This document shows, piece after piece, positions 11,855 through 23,151 of a stretch of 64,000 nucleotides of DNA (its first letter is position 1; each line of letters starts with the position of its first letter). The notes beneath the pieces are model-generated. The model was not told where the DNA came from. It did no database searches and saw only the letters and a list, made by a program, of their open reading frames with translations. A program made the translations under genes and the position numbers. The stretch comes from Ficedula albicollis (lineage: Eukaryota > Chordata > Aves > Passeriformes > Muscicapidae): assembly GCF_000247815.1 (NCBI RefSeq), contig NC_021675.1, positions 63,018,468 through 63,082,467 on the forward strand, given 5' to 3'.

Positions 11855-14800
11855 GTAACGCCGCAGCAGCATCCCCGCGCCTTTCCCCCGAGAGCCCCGC
11901 AGCGCTGACAGCCCGGCTTTGGTCCGAGCTCCTTCGGGCGCTGCCCGCTCCAGCCCCGGCTGCCCAAAGCTGCTCCCCCGCTTGCGCCCAGAGGCAGCGC
12001 CGCCCCTTGCCTTCAGCTCGAAAAGGAGAACCATAAAAGCCTAAACCAAAAACTTAGTGTGGCACTAGAGATCTTCGTGCAGCTATTTTCATAAGGAGAA
12101 AGAAAAACAGTAAAAAAAGCTCCTTATCAGATGCAACAATTTTGATCTCAAAGATAATCAGCTGATGCAACGAATTTTTCTATTGAAGTGTTTTGTTTAA
12201 AGTGCTCTTTAAAATGGATTTTTGTATTGATAGGGAGGTAGCACATTCATATTTGAAGAAGTAACTGATAAGTCTGGATTTTGTGGAGATAAGTTAAGGA
12301 AATCAGTATTTTTTTTTTACATAAAAAACCCTGAAAACTGCATCCCTCTCCATGCAGCACAAGTGCTGTTTTGGTTACTGTCATGAAGACTTTCCCGGGT
12401 TCACCCTGAAATTCTCAAAGATTTTTAAAGCATTTATTTCTAGATGAAGCTGCATGGAGTAATTTCCAAACTGAGCAGCAGTACTTAAAACTGAAACAAG
12501 TGTTTTTGTCATAAGTAATGTGTTGACCTAATGCTTATACAAAACATTTTCCATATATGACACTCACCTAAATTACGTTTTCAAGAGTTCATGTTTAGAA
12601 ATTTGTTACAAGGGATGATCTTATTGACACTTTGCAGACAGATGACAAACTTGTGGTATCTGAATATATTTGAAAGGCTGATGCTGAGTATCTTGACAGG
12701 GGAAGTTTAGCATTCAGCATGATGTGAAAGAATTTAAATGTCAGTAATAAGAACAAGTGCTGTTTATCTATGTCAGATGTTAATATTATTTATTGAAAGA
12801 ATAAAATGCTATGCCCAATCAGAATGCTGAAATAATTGGCACTAAATAATAACCAAATAAAAAAGACATTTTTGTGAAGCCAGAGGCCAGTGTGCTGGCA
12901 AAGAGTGATCCCAGTGATTTACAGCCCTATTAGCACTACTGAGAACTAGAATGACAGAGTTGGGATTGGAGCTGTCTCATGGTCTGCACTGGCACCCAGA
13001 GATCCTCAGTTCTAGAGGAACATTGCTGCAGAGGTTTCTGGTACCAGCATCTGCTACTTCATGAGGGTGTGAAAAAGCAGCTTGTTTGTTTACAAAGTCA
13101 GGACAAGTGCCTTTCAGGTGCATGGAACTACAGGTGGTTGCAGCAGTCACCAAGCAAACCTCTTCCTTCTCAACACACCTGCAGAGATGTTAATGCGGTG
13201 TGGATGATCCCACAGAGCTTCCAACAGGACAAGGAGATGCAGAAACAAAGAGCAGTTGTTTCCTAGGGATGTGTCAGACCCCCTCATGTACCTGTGGCCA
13301 ACCTAGAGCCACTGCTGCCATGGGGATTGTATTTTCTGCTTGTTTGTCCTTACCTTACCATTCCCATCCTTTCCTAGGTGGGAAAGTTGCTCTGTGTGCT
13401 GCCTCTGCTTTGTACTTGTGACAGTGCCAGGTAGTGAATACACTTCACTGGATTTGATGACTTTACAGTTCCTTTTTTTCTTTTGAGGAAAATCTCTATT
13501 ATCTGGTAGTTTAGTGTGCAGGACCTGTAAGTATTTTTCAGTCTCCACAGTTATTAATCTTAAATTACTTTGTTTCTCATTTTTGTTGCTGCTGTATAGT
13601 CATAAAATCTTCCTGAATTTTGCTGCTTGTTCTTCAGTTTTACTGATTAGAAAGTGCTTGCATGGCTGCCTGAGCAGTTCTTGATTGATTGATCCAACAG
13701 TTCTGAGATCTTGTGATCACACAGAAATGAAATTGATTTAATCTACTTTTTAAGTACTTTGCAATGACTACAGGAGCAATAAGGATTACTGCAATATTGA
13801 AGTCTTATATGCATTTTAGCTTTTGAGTGTATTTTGTTTTTAAATAACTTCCTCTTGCCCCTCTGTTTAGGAAGTGCAGAAGCTGAATCAGCAACTAGAG
13901 GAGAAAAATGGAGAGATACAGCAGATGATAAATCAGCCTCCATATGAAAAGGAGAGAGAAATCTTACGACTGCAGAAGACTTTGGCAGAGAGGGAGAAGG
14001 CTCAGGCCACCAGTGATGTTTTGTGCCGTTCACTCACTGATGAAACTCACCAACTTCAGCGCAAATTAGCATCCACAGCAGAAATGTGTCAACATCTGGC
14101 AAAATGTCTAGAAGAGAAGCAAAGAAAAGAGAAGGGGAATTCAGATGACCAGATACCTACAGAAAGATCTAATCAGGTATTCTTACAGCTACTGTGTGTG
14201 TCTTTAAAGTCTTATTAGCTTCTGAGATGTTAATTACAATATGATAGTTATAACTGGGGAATGGTGAGAAACAGCCCTTTAAATAATTTCTTGTAGGGTG
14301 TTAAGAGTGCCATGGCAATGGTAAATAATTCTTCATATCTGAAATTTAGGATGGAAGCAGTTGTCTACCACTTCAGTTTTGGCCATCTCATCATCAGAGG
14401 CTTTTTTTGGAGAGTAGAAGATCTCTTGAGAGATTTCTCCTCTCAAGAAACCTCTTAAGAGGTTTATCCAACCTCAGCAATTCTGTGATTACAGTTCTCT
14501 CCTCAATACCCAGGAGTCAGAACCTATCTTATACTACCCCTGCTTCTGTGCAGCACTAGATGGTGCTGTGATTTTGAAGCTGATCTCTCCTAATTACTTG
14601 TTTAAGTAGAAAAATCACAAAACAAGGTAGAGATATTTCAAAGTAGTATTTATATTAAGAACTCTGTAACATGGTCATCTCTGCTCAGGATTTGGCTTTG
14701 CACACGTAATACAGACCTACAGAAAGTTGATTGGGGAATATGAGTCAAGGTGTCATACCTTTTTTTTTTTTGTTCTGGGATTCCCCCTGGCATCTGAGTG

Positions 14801-17800
14801 CAGGGCAGTGCTTCTCTTCAGAAGGGATGTTTAAAAAAAAAAGCTTCATAACAGGACAGTGTCAGAAATGCTACTGCAGGGCACAACAAAACACCTGGAT
14901 CTTGGTGTACTTTGCCAATGGCTGTTGAGGCTTCAGTTAAAGTTCTCATCATGGGGCAAAGGTAGATCATTGTTCTGTTGTTCTAGAAGTCCTGATGGCC
15001 GAGAGTCATTAGATAATTCATTAAAACACCATAAGGAAATAACATTAGCAGTGCTGCCTCTAGTAACAGATCAGAGCATTGTGTAGGGTGCTACAGACAG
15101 TTCTCATGAAAAAGAGTAATTCTGACTTTTGCTCTTACTGCTACACCATGGTAATGCTGTTTTTCACATGACCACTCATCTGTGCTGTTGTGATGAACTC
15201 TATACATACTCACATCTGCTTTGTCAAACATCCCAGAAGTGTTTCCAAAGAAAAGTTATATTAAAGTTGCTTGTAAGAAATGAGAGTTGAGTAGATAGAA
15301 GAAAAAAGGACTTTTTAAGCATTTGGCATATTTAACGTGAAATTGATAGACAGGAAACTTGATTGACTTTGATATATGCAATAAGAAGCTAACCTTGTAC
15401 AGTGGGGACTTCCCTGTTGAAGAGGAGAAATTTCAGATGCCAGTACTAGCTGATTCTAGGGAATTTTGCACAAAAGTGTTCTATATTACTCATGTACACC
15501 GGGGTTTTTTTAAGCAGATGTCACAACTATAAAAAAGAGGTATCATTTTAGTCAATTATTTAGCAAGCAGGGTTTTTTCCCCTCCGTAATTTCTTCCTAG
15601 TACTGGCCAAAATTGACAGTAATAACAAAGTAAGATGAAGGCATATCTGTGGCCTTGTCATGCATTCTCCCACTCCAGACAAGTAGTTTTGCAAGGAGTT
15701 TGTGTAAACTCTTAAATTCTGTTGTCATGAGGTCCATTTAATAGCGGTTAAAAAAACCTAGATGTGTGTCATTACACATCACTTGAAAAAAAGAGGTTAT
15801 TTTCAGTTAACAGCACAGCCAGACAGCATCTGAGATTTTTATGTTAAAGTAACACCTGACTTTATCTGAAAATTGCAGCTTTTAGACAATGAAACTTCAC
15901 TTCAAGCTCTTATTTGCAACCTACAAGAGGAAAACAGGATGTTAAAACAAAAAGTAGCTCACGTGAGTACTTTCATTTTGTTACAGGAGAATAATATTTT
16001 TTAGGTATTTTGTATTAGAGTAAATTTGGAATAGATAAGGTCTGGTTAATCTAATTACATGGCAGTTTAAAGCAAGACAGTTTTTCTTAGTCCTTTCAAC
16101 ATGGCACATAGTTTTTGTTCCCTTAGCTAAGAACAACTTATTACATAATTTTTAACATAACTGGATTTTTGCTGTTAAAAAGACAGTGCAGAAGAAAATG
16201 TTCTTGTTCCTTCCATGGATCAGTATTCCACCCCAGAACAGCAGTGGGTCCAGGGTGAACACCAATGCCTCCCTTCCCACGTTATTTATTACTGCCCCTT
16301 TGGACTGGGAGGTGGGAAGGCTGCCCATGAAGAGTCTGCACCATCATCTCCTGCTCTCTGGACAGTGACTTACCCACCCTCAGGGCTCGAGTCAGCATGT
16401 TACACTAGCCCCTAGAGAATTTTGGTCCTGCACATGTAGACAGCCTATGAAAGCCTGGAAGTTTGTGTGTTCCTGTTCTTCATGCCTCTCCTGGATGAAC
16501 TTTCAGGTGGAAGATCTAAATGCCAAGTGGCAGAAGTACGATGCGAGTAGGGACGAGTACGTGAAGCGACTCCACTTGCAGCTGAAGGAGATGAAGTCAC
16601 AGCTGGAGCAGCACCACAGCACAACTCCAGCACAGAGGAATTCTGACCTGATGCACAAGGAGATATTCCGCTTAAACAAACTGCTGGAAGAAAAAATGAA
16701 TGAGTGTGTAAAAACCAAGAGAGAGCTGGAAGACATGAAGAAGGCTAGTGAAGGGGATAATGAGCGCATACAAATGCTGGAGCAACAGGTCATTAAGTTT
16801 CTTTTTCCTAGAAATGGGAATTCTTTGTTTCTTCGCAGATCACTGAAGTCCAAGGGGGAAAAGGGATTTATTTTTGGGACATTTGCCTGCCTATGCCCAT
16901 TTGCTATATAGACACTTAAAAACACAGATTTAAAGGAAACTCACTGCTTAAAGAACCCCATGCAGTTCTGTAGTCTTAATACAGAATATGAAAAATCTGC
17001 AAAAGAAACACAAACACTTTTGAAATACAGATATGATAGAGAAGATAATACTGAGATTCTGGGAATAAGTAGCAAAGGAATCCTAGTCTCAGCTTTTCAA
17101 CCTAACCTGCCAATGCTCTAATTTATAAAATATTAACATAATAATTATATTTCAGGTCCTGGTTTATAAAGACGATTTCACATCTGAGAGATCAGACAGA
17201 GAACGAGCACAGAGTAAAATACAAGAACTTCAGGCAGAAATTGCATGTCTGCAACACCAGCTAGCAAGAAGACAGGTAAGAAAGCAGTATACTCCTTTTT
17301 TAATTTAAGCCTGTCAACAGAATTTGGGACTAAAATATACTTTCCAATATATTTTAAAATATCTTATTATGTCTAAAACAGTTCCAGCTCAGTGCAGCTA
17401 TCAAAAACTTAGATTGTGTCATAGTCAGTTCTGGTGGAGATGCTTCCCAGCCCAGATGTAATACCCCTTTCCAGTCCCTTTTTCTTCTACTTTTGGATCA
17501 ACATAGGAAGGGTGAATTCTTTAAGGCAGAGGACAGCCATGGCTCTTGGCATCTCTAAAGTAGCACACTGGCTGTGTTCTGTGTTTTCTACAAAACTTCT
17601 TTACAACAACATTAATAACACTGCAATAATTGATTAATAATTTATTTACAAGTCCTCAGTTAAATATTTGAGTGGTGTTTCAGATTGAGGTGATAAAATA
17701 TCACCCATTAAAGAATATATTTTTATTGCATCTTTTTCAAGAGCTCTTCTTTCTCTTTCTAGGACTCAAGAGACACAAGTAGTCATTTCAGAGTTCATGC

Positions 17801-18044
17801 TGGTAACCAAAATCATTTGTACGTTCAGACCAATGTCGAACACCTACAAGGCAACAGCCCAGGCCAGACAGGCACGAGAAGAACAAACTCACAGTCGGAA
17901 CAAGCTTCTCCTCCTGGGGACAATGGAAACTTGGGACCTGAAGGCAGGGCACAGGGTGAACTCAGATGCCCTCATTGCATGAGGTTTTTCAGTGATGAAC
18001 TCAGTGACGAATTCCTCAAGCATGTTGCTGAATGTTGTCAGTGA
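11492..18044 (+). CDS. TNIP2: TNIP2 (ABIN-2), TNFAIP3-interacting protein 2, complete six-exon coding region
   Basis: TNIP2 is a cytoplasmic adaptor that binds A20 (TNFAIP3) and the p105-TPL2 complex, and restrains NF-kB through ubiquitin binding (family knowledge). The coding exons are 11492-11854, 13871-14176, 15879-15962, 16507-16788, 17156-17275 and 17763-18044. All junctions are GT-AG, and every internal boundary falls between codons. The predicted protein is 478 residues; the human one is 429 as I recall. Residues 1-345 are largely coiled coil, with the ABIN homology stretch [17 protein letters not shown] from 253 and [14 protein letters not shown] at 302-315. The UBAN motif is [11 protein letters not shown] at 352-362. 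A C-terminal zinc finger has C454, C457, H472 and C476. I chose ATG 11492 because G stands at -3. An in-frame ATG at 11432 with a poor context would add 20 residues. Confidence 0.95.
11855..13870 (+). other. TNIP2: TNIP2 intron 1
   Basis: 2016 nt between CAG|GTAACG and CTCTGTTTAG|GAA. The first 150 bases are still CpG-rich, then the composition drops to AT-rich. A plus-strand frame near 12979-13266 shows no family resemblance. No clear repeat is recognised. Confidence 0.85.
13871..14176 (+). CDS. TNIP2: TNIP2 coding exon 2 (residues 122-223)
   Basis: 102 codons of coiled coil. The conserved block [19 protein letters not shown], followed by [15 protein letters not shown], closely matches the vertebrate TNIP2 family. 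The acceptor is TTTAG|GAA. The donor CAG|GTATTC is weak beyond GTA. Confidence 0.95.
14425..14465. repeat. Compound inverted repeat with an 18-bp perfect palindrome
   Basis: CTTGAGAG (14425-14432) and CTCTCAAG (14440-14447) are perfect inverted arms around a 7-nt loop. They are followed at once by the perfect 18-bp palindrome AAACCTCTTAAGAGGTTT (14448-14465). The segment could form adjacent hairpins in RNA or DNA. Its origin is unknown. Confidence 0.85.
14460..14496 (+). repeat. Short CR1-like 3' terminus
   Basis: 'atccaacctcagcaattctg' followed by 'tgatta' looks like the last bases of a forward CR1 element (ccttccaacctcaatgattctgtgattct). It is very short, so tentative. Confidence 0.4.
15879..15962 (+). 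CDS. TNIP2: TNIP2 coding exon 3 (residues 224-251)
   Basis: 28 codons. It ends in the conserved [14 protein letters not shown], the lead-in to the ABIN homology region. Acceptor TTGCAG|CTT, strong donor CAC|GTGAGT. Confidence 0.95.
15963..16506 (+). other. TNIP2: TNIP2 intron 3
   Basis: 544 nt. An upstream-extended reading of exon 4 from 16447 is open by chance, but the acceptor TTTCAG at 16501-16506 and the family alignment place the exon start at 16507. Confidence 0.9.
16507..16788 (+). CDS. TNIP2: TNIP2 coding exon 4 (residues 252-345)
   Basis: Carries the ABIN homology stretches: [19 protein letters not shown] at the start and [14 protein letters not shown] in the middle, then RIQMLEQQ at the end. 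The donor CAG|GTCATT is weak (C at +3). If it is missed, translation runs on for about 40 residues into intron 4 and stops before the UBAN motif. Confidence 0.95.
16789..17155 (+). other. TNIP2: TNIP2 intron 4
   Basis: 367 nt, AT-rich, ending TATTTCAG|GTC. In frame with exon 4 it stays open until a stop at 16909-16911. Confidence 0.9.
17156..17275 (+). CDS. TNIP2: TNIP2 coding exon 5 (residues 346-385), UBAN motif
   Basis: Contains the UBAN signature found in NEMO, optineurin and ABINs: [17 protein letters not shown], with D352-F353, E356-R357 and R360-E361 in place. This motif binds Met1-linked ubiquitin in the family. The donor CAG|GTAAGA is strong. Confidence 0.96.
17276..17762 (+). other. 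TNIP2: TNIP2 intron 5
   Basis: 487 nt, AT-rich, ending with a long pyrimidine tract and TTTCTAG|GAC. No repeat is recognised. Confidence 0.9.
17763..18044 (+). CDS. TNIP2: TNIP2 last coding exon (residues 386-478), zinc finger
   Basis: 93 codons and TGA. A low-complexity hydrophilic linker rich in N, Q, G and S is followed by the C-terminal zinc finger: C454-x2-C457 (CPHC) then H472-x3-C476 (HVAEC), ending ECCQ as in other vertebrates. The linker is the least conserved part. The finger is needed for ubiquitin and partner binding in mammalian ABIN-2. Confidence 0.95.
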   Translation, partial: DSRDTSSHFRVHAGNQNHLYVQTNVEHLQGNSPGQTGTRRTNSQSEQASPPGDNGNLGPEGRAQGELRCPHCMRFFSDELSDEFLKHVAECCQ

Positions 18045-18785
18045 CCACAGGCTGGGAGGGGTGTAAGTCAATCACTACTTCTATAACATAAAACTTGCTC
18101 TTTACGTATCTCCTAAAACAGAGTAATTCAAATGGAGAGCTCTGGGGAATTAGGAGGATGAACAATATCTACCTCTTGCTTGGTTTTGCCTTCTCTTGGA
18201 CTGTGTGAAAGGCTTCAAGAGAAAGCAAAGTGTTTTTCTGAAGAATTATTTTTGACAGATACGAGGAAGGCAATGGAGACTCTACTACAAACTAAACTGA
18301 AACCTACGGTGGTAGTTTAGCTTCAGAGTGCAGTTTGACTTTATTTGGGTCTAATTCTCTACCACAGTCTGATGGCTTGCGAAAAAAAATACTGAAATTG
18401 AAATTTTCCTCCTCTTCCAAAAAATGTAGGCTGAAGAACAGGAAGGAATATTTTGGCAGAAGATAGGAAAAATCTTACCGTGCTTTATGTGGATTAAAAG
18501 CGAAAGTATTTTATTGACTCTTGAGGCTGAACTGTCAGACATCTCATCTGAAAATCCTTCTGTTTAACTGAAATCAGAAGTGAAGAAAACATAGAAGGGC
18601 TGGTTATTGACTAAAACTAGCCTGCCTGTTTTGCACAGAAACAAGGTACAGGGATATTTATATTTTCTGTGCCATAAGTATCTATCTTACAGATTTGTAA
18701 ATGTATGTTTGTGTAATTATTGATTGTATTCCTATTTGACCTAAGAATTATTTTTATAATAAAAGTGATTGTGCATTTGCTTTAC
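18045..18785 (+). other. TNIP2: TNIP2 3' UTR
   Basis: About 740 nt from the stop codon to the expected cleavage zone after AATAAA. Only one good poly(A) signal is seen, so a single short 3' UTR is likely. The exact end is inferred. Confidence 0.75.
18758..18763 (+). terminator. TNIP2: TNIP2 poly(A) signal AATAAA
   Basis: Canonical hexamer 714 nt after the stop codon. It is followed within 10 nt by 'gtgattgtgcatttgc', a GT-rich downstream element. Confidence 0.8.
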
Positions 18786-19020
18786 TACATTAGTAAAGGG
18801 TTTGAAAAATCTCTTTTGGTATAAGTATTTAAATGTGAAATAGTAACTATACTAAGGGTTAATTAAATGTCATGGTTTCAGATATGAGTTGTTTCATTAC
18901 TTTAGTTTTAACCAGCTGCTCAGACAATTTTCAAATATGTTCAAAAAAAAATCATCTCTGAGCAGAAGGATGACATTTCAGAGGCACAGGAGCACATTTA
19001 ACCCCCTACCCTGCCACACA

Positions 19021-19194
19021 CATGTGACTGTCAATGCTAATTTAAACTTCTTGTCTTGTCTGCACTGGAGAGAGCTTCAACGAAGAGCAGGGGACTGTTT
19101 TGAGAAGCATGTGACTGTCAATGCTAATTTAAACTTCTTATCTTGTCTGCACTGGAGAGAGCTTCAACAAAGAGCAGGGGACTGTTTTGAGAAA
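19021..19194. repeat. 87-bp tandem duplication, two copies
   Basis: Copies start at 19021 and 19108 and differ at about three bases. The period is a multiple of three, so a plus-strand frame (18889-19302) stays open through both copies and shows a 29-residue peptide repeat. It lies just after the TNIP2 transcript end. Confidence 0.93.
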
Positions 19195-22100
19195 GAGTGT
19201 CTGCAATTAAAGTGTACAAATATAACAGTACCACAGGTTTTTGCAGCCTTAGCTCCAGGTGAAGCTGAAATTGTTTTCTCACTGTGTCAGAGCAAGAGTT
19301 AAGGATGGGATAGAAAGTAAAGGCCTAGTGCAACCATGACACTTCATAATTAAAGAAAACTTACTTTGTGTAATAGCACTCCTGTCTTCTGCTTTGCTTC
19401 ATTCCCTGTTCCACACTTCAAGAGGAATGTGGATATTTTTTGGTCATTTCCTTTTTGGGATCCTGTTGTAGCCCCAAAGGAAGATGATGGTTTATGCCAC
19501 TGTTGTCCTTGGTAATATCCCACCTAAGGCAACGCCTGGGCCATTGCATGCAGCAGTGGTTACTGTTAATCTAATCTACAATAATTGCAATCTTGTGATT
19601 CACTACTAGCTTGTTCTTCCCAACACAACATGCACAAATATACAGAAAGTTTTATTTTTTTCTTGTTTCTTTGTTTTCTAGTGACCATTTTTACATTGCC
19701 TTTTAAGGTCTTAGAGATCAGATTCAACCCAGAGAATATAAACTGAGAGACATGATTAAACTTCCTGTGGCATAAACTAATCTTACTGTTTTGACTGTTC
19801 TCGTTGGACAAGCCTGGTTATAGCTTAGTATACATCAAGATGATAGTGCCAGTGATTGACACAGCAAAGCAGGGACTTGATTTTTGTACTGATTTACACT
19901 AGAAGACACTTAAGGAAACAAACATAGCAGTAAAGTAAGTTAGGTCTGGGCAGTACCTTTTTAAAATTGCATTGAGATGACTGCTTTAATATATATCAGA
20001 AGCTGAAGTCTGCTATAGGTTTCCATTTTTGTTAATGCCTGTGGGTATAGTTGGATAGACTGACCTACAATAAGAAATAATAGTTTCTAATAAGAAATAG
20101 ATGCAGGAGTTAGAAGAATATGCAGTAAACAAAAATTAGTAGTGCCTATTCTTGTGGATTTAAATTCTGTGAATTAGTCCTTAGTCAAAGCAGAGGTTAG
20201 TTTCACACTAATCCTGGGAATGGAGAGCACTTCAGTGCTGGGAAACTGGATATACCTCCAGCACTGGACCAACAAACAAAAACAGGTGAAGTTACAAATC
20301 AAGCACAGATTACAGCTACCACATAAAGCAGTAAGTGCAATAAATGACAATTGGCATTTGACTACCTGTGGCAGAAATGTAGGACAGATCTGCTGGTTTT
20401 CTGTACAAAAATGCCTCTCTTAAGAGCTGTTTGACTTCACCTTTACTGAGGCTTTTGGGTTTTTTTCCCCAGCTGATAAAAAGCATGATTGTTTCTTGCT
20501 CTGCCTTAACCAAGACATATTATGCTATGAAGAACTACCACTGTCTTACATGCAAATGTTTGTTTCAGATGATGGGCCACAAGCTATTGCTGAGAAAAGT
20601 TGTCTGTTATGCAGTGCTTTGACTTTTATACCAAATTCACTGGTAGGTCTCTTGATAAAACACTACACAATCTTTACCTACCCCTCCTCACCAGGCAAAG
20701 CATACACACCAAGGCATCCCCAGCAACTGCCACCAGCCTCTACCTTCACAAGTCACACCTCTCAACTTGTGGACAAGAATGCATAAAACCTGTCAGCTCC
20801 ACTATCCCAACACTGAAAGTGGCTGTGAGTTTCCAGCATTTTTGAGCCCTTTAAATTAAGAAAAGCTCCTTCTGGCCTCACACTGATGCTCTCTTCTTGT
20901 TGGATGGTTTCCACAGTGTCTTGCTTGGTTGAATGAGCAACCCAGCTCCTTTCCTAAAAGAAAGCAATAAAGGCAGAGTGAGTAAGAAAGTAACTGCCTG
21001 CAGTGAAAGGAACTTCAGTAGCACAAACTTTGTGAACTTTCGTTATCCATTTGTACTACACTCGTTCAGTGAAACACACATCATCTGTAAAACTGCAGAA
21101 AGACATCCTCACACAAGAGACTCTTGAAATCATACAGAAAAACTCTCTGACTGCATGGATCGGGCTCAGTTCCTTTTTTGCTGTATTGGTAACAAAAGGT
21201 ATCCAAGAGAAATGAACCCTGTTTTCAGGCAAAGTTAATTCCTGTTTAGGCTTCTGTAGATCCCTCATTCAGCGCTGCCTGTACTGCAGTGGGATGCCAA
21301 TACCAGACAGAAGGCAGACAGACACTGCAGCTGCACAGAGGCTGAGAGCAGCCAGGATAACTGCCTCTTCTTGTAGGAATGTGTCTTAACATATTAAAAG
21401 CTAGCATGAAGGGTTTGTCCAATTACCTTCATGATTAGTCCCCTCGCCTAAAATTTCACCTTCACCAAATGACTGTTCCTCCATTTTGCTCTCCAAACCA
21501 ACCTGAGTCCAGACCCAGGGCAACTCAGCTCCTGAGGATCTGTCTCAGCTCACCAGCAATGAGATTTTCAAACTGTATAATCTCCAGCTGCTAGCAAGCT
21601 TGTTCTCATTTCTCCTGGACCTAATTATAATGCACTCTGCTCAGGATTTTAAAGCAAAGGCTGTTTACTAATAACCATGCTGGTTGCCATGCAGAAGTGG
21701 GCCCTTAGCACACAATCACAGCAGCAGCTGTAGGCAACACTGACTCACTGCATCTTAGAAAATATAATTGCAAGAAGCCTCAGAAGTTGGTCCCTACCCC
21801 AAAAGCCCCAAGGGAGAAAAGATTTTTTAAAAAAATGCTCTTTCCTGTAGCATGGGCAGTACAGAGCCTAAAAGGTTTCTCAAATAACATGCAACATCAA
21901 TGTCTGCTTCAGGCTTCAATGATTTAGGATGTCACATCTTTTAAAATAAATCTTAAATGATGCCTCAAGATAAGGTGCTCACTAATAATAAAACCAGCTA
22001 CAAGAATAAAATTTGTTAAAGAGGCAGATACCTATGCTCTTTGCTTTTTTTTTTTAACTTCCATTTCCTGTGGCTTTGCTGCATGTGTATATATAGAAAG

Positions 22101-23099
22101 CAAGGGAAATTCCAAACAAGATGCCACACCATTATACTCAGAACAGCAGTGCTTTTCATTCTAAAAAAGGGAAGTCTCAAATACTTTTTCTACAAAATCT
22201 GTGTGAATTCAAAGTATGTTGTAGTAATATTTCAGAGTACCATGCTCCAGTAGCTATCAGCTGAGACACAGAGGGTGTTTCAGCTGAAATCCTAAAGTGT
22301 AAGAAATGCTTATGAAGCACTAGGTCAGCCCAGCAGGACCTCAGCAGAGCAATGGGATATAAGGCTAAGCACTCCTGCCTTCTTACCTGATACCTCAAAT
22401 TCTTCTCTGAGGGCAGAGCACAGCCCAGCATCCTCACTGGAGCATTCCCTGAAGCAGCCTGTCCTGGGGCTCAGGGCTCCAGCAAGGTCAGTGGGCATCT
22501 ACAGGAGCTCCTGGAAGCACCAACCATCCCAAGTGGCACAGCACTTGTGTCTCCACTCCTAATGCTGCTCAGTGCATTACTCCCCTTTCCTATTAGTCCG
22601 CTTTTCACCCCTCCTCTTACACTTGCTGGTGAGAAGCTGCTGGTGCAGGAACACTCCACAATATGTGAAGGGTGTATGGTGTCAACAGAGGCCAACAGCC
22701 TCCCTCAGGAGCTTGAGATATTTCCATGCCACAAGGGGCTCTGATATGGAGAACACTGAATCAGATGGGGGGCTAAGAGACAGCTGATTTCAAATGGGTG
22801 TTTTTGGTGCCTTCTAGAAGTGTGTACTTAACCACACTCATTGCCTCACCACCCTTCCCCAGACCAACCCTCCAGCACATCATCTGGAGACCTGGCTGAT
22901 GGCTGGGCCAAGCAGGGCAGCTGGCTGCTCGTGCTGATCCCCACCTCCTCAGGGTCACAGGAACTCACCTTGTCTGAGGCTTTCACCCTCTCATTTCGGA
23001 AGGAGTGGGAGGGAGCAAAGAGCAGTGGGACCCTCCTCTCCCATCCTGCACTCATGAAATCTTTGTCAAATCTGTCTTCGTATAAAAACATTTTCATTC

Positions 23100-23151
23100 T
23101 TCTTTTTGTTTTTTTGGTTTTTTTTTGTTTTGGTTTTTTTTTTTTGTTTAC
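23100..23151. repeat. T-rich simple tract
   Basis: About 50 bases of T runs broken by single G bases (for example a run of 13 T). A low-complexity tract, possibly the remnant of a poly(A) tail in reverse. Confidence 0.8.

Larger units (their letters stand above)
14177..15878 (+). other. TNIP2: TNIP2 intron 2, with a palindromic patch and a CR1-like tail
   Basis: 1702 nt. It holds a compound inverted repeat at 14425-14465 and a short CR1-like 3' end at 14460-14496. Poly-T and poly-A tracts near 14760 and 14832 flank an unremarkable 60-bp stretch. The acceptor is AATTGCAG|CTT. Confidence 0.85.

Noticed and set aside
16447..16506. Upstream extension of TNIP2 exon 4 as coding
   Set aside because: A clear TTTCAG acceptor and family alignment set the start at 16507; the open frame upstream is intron.
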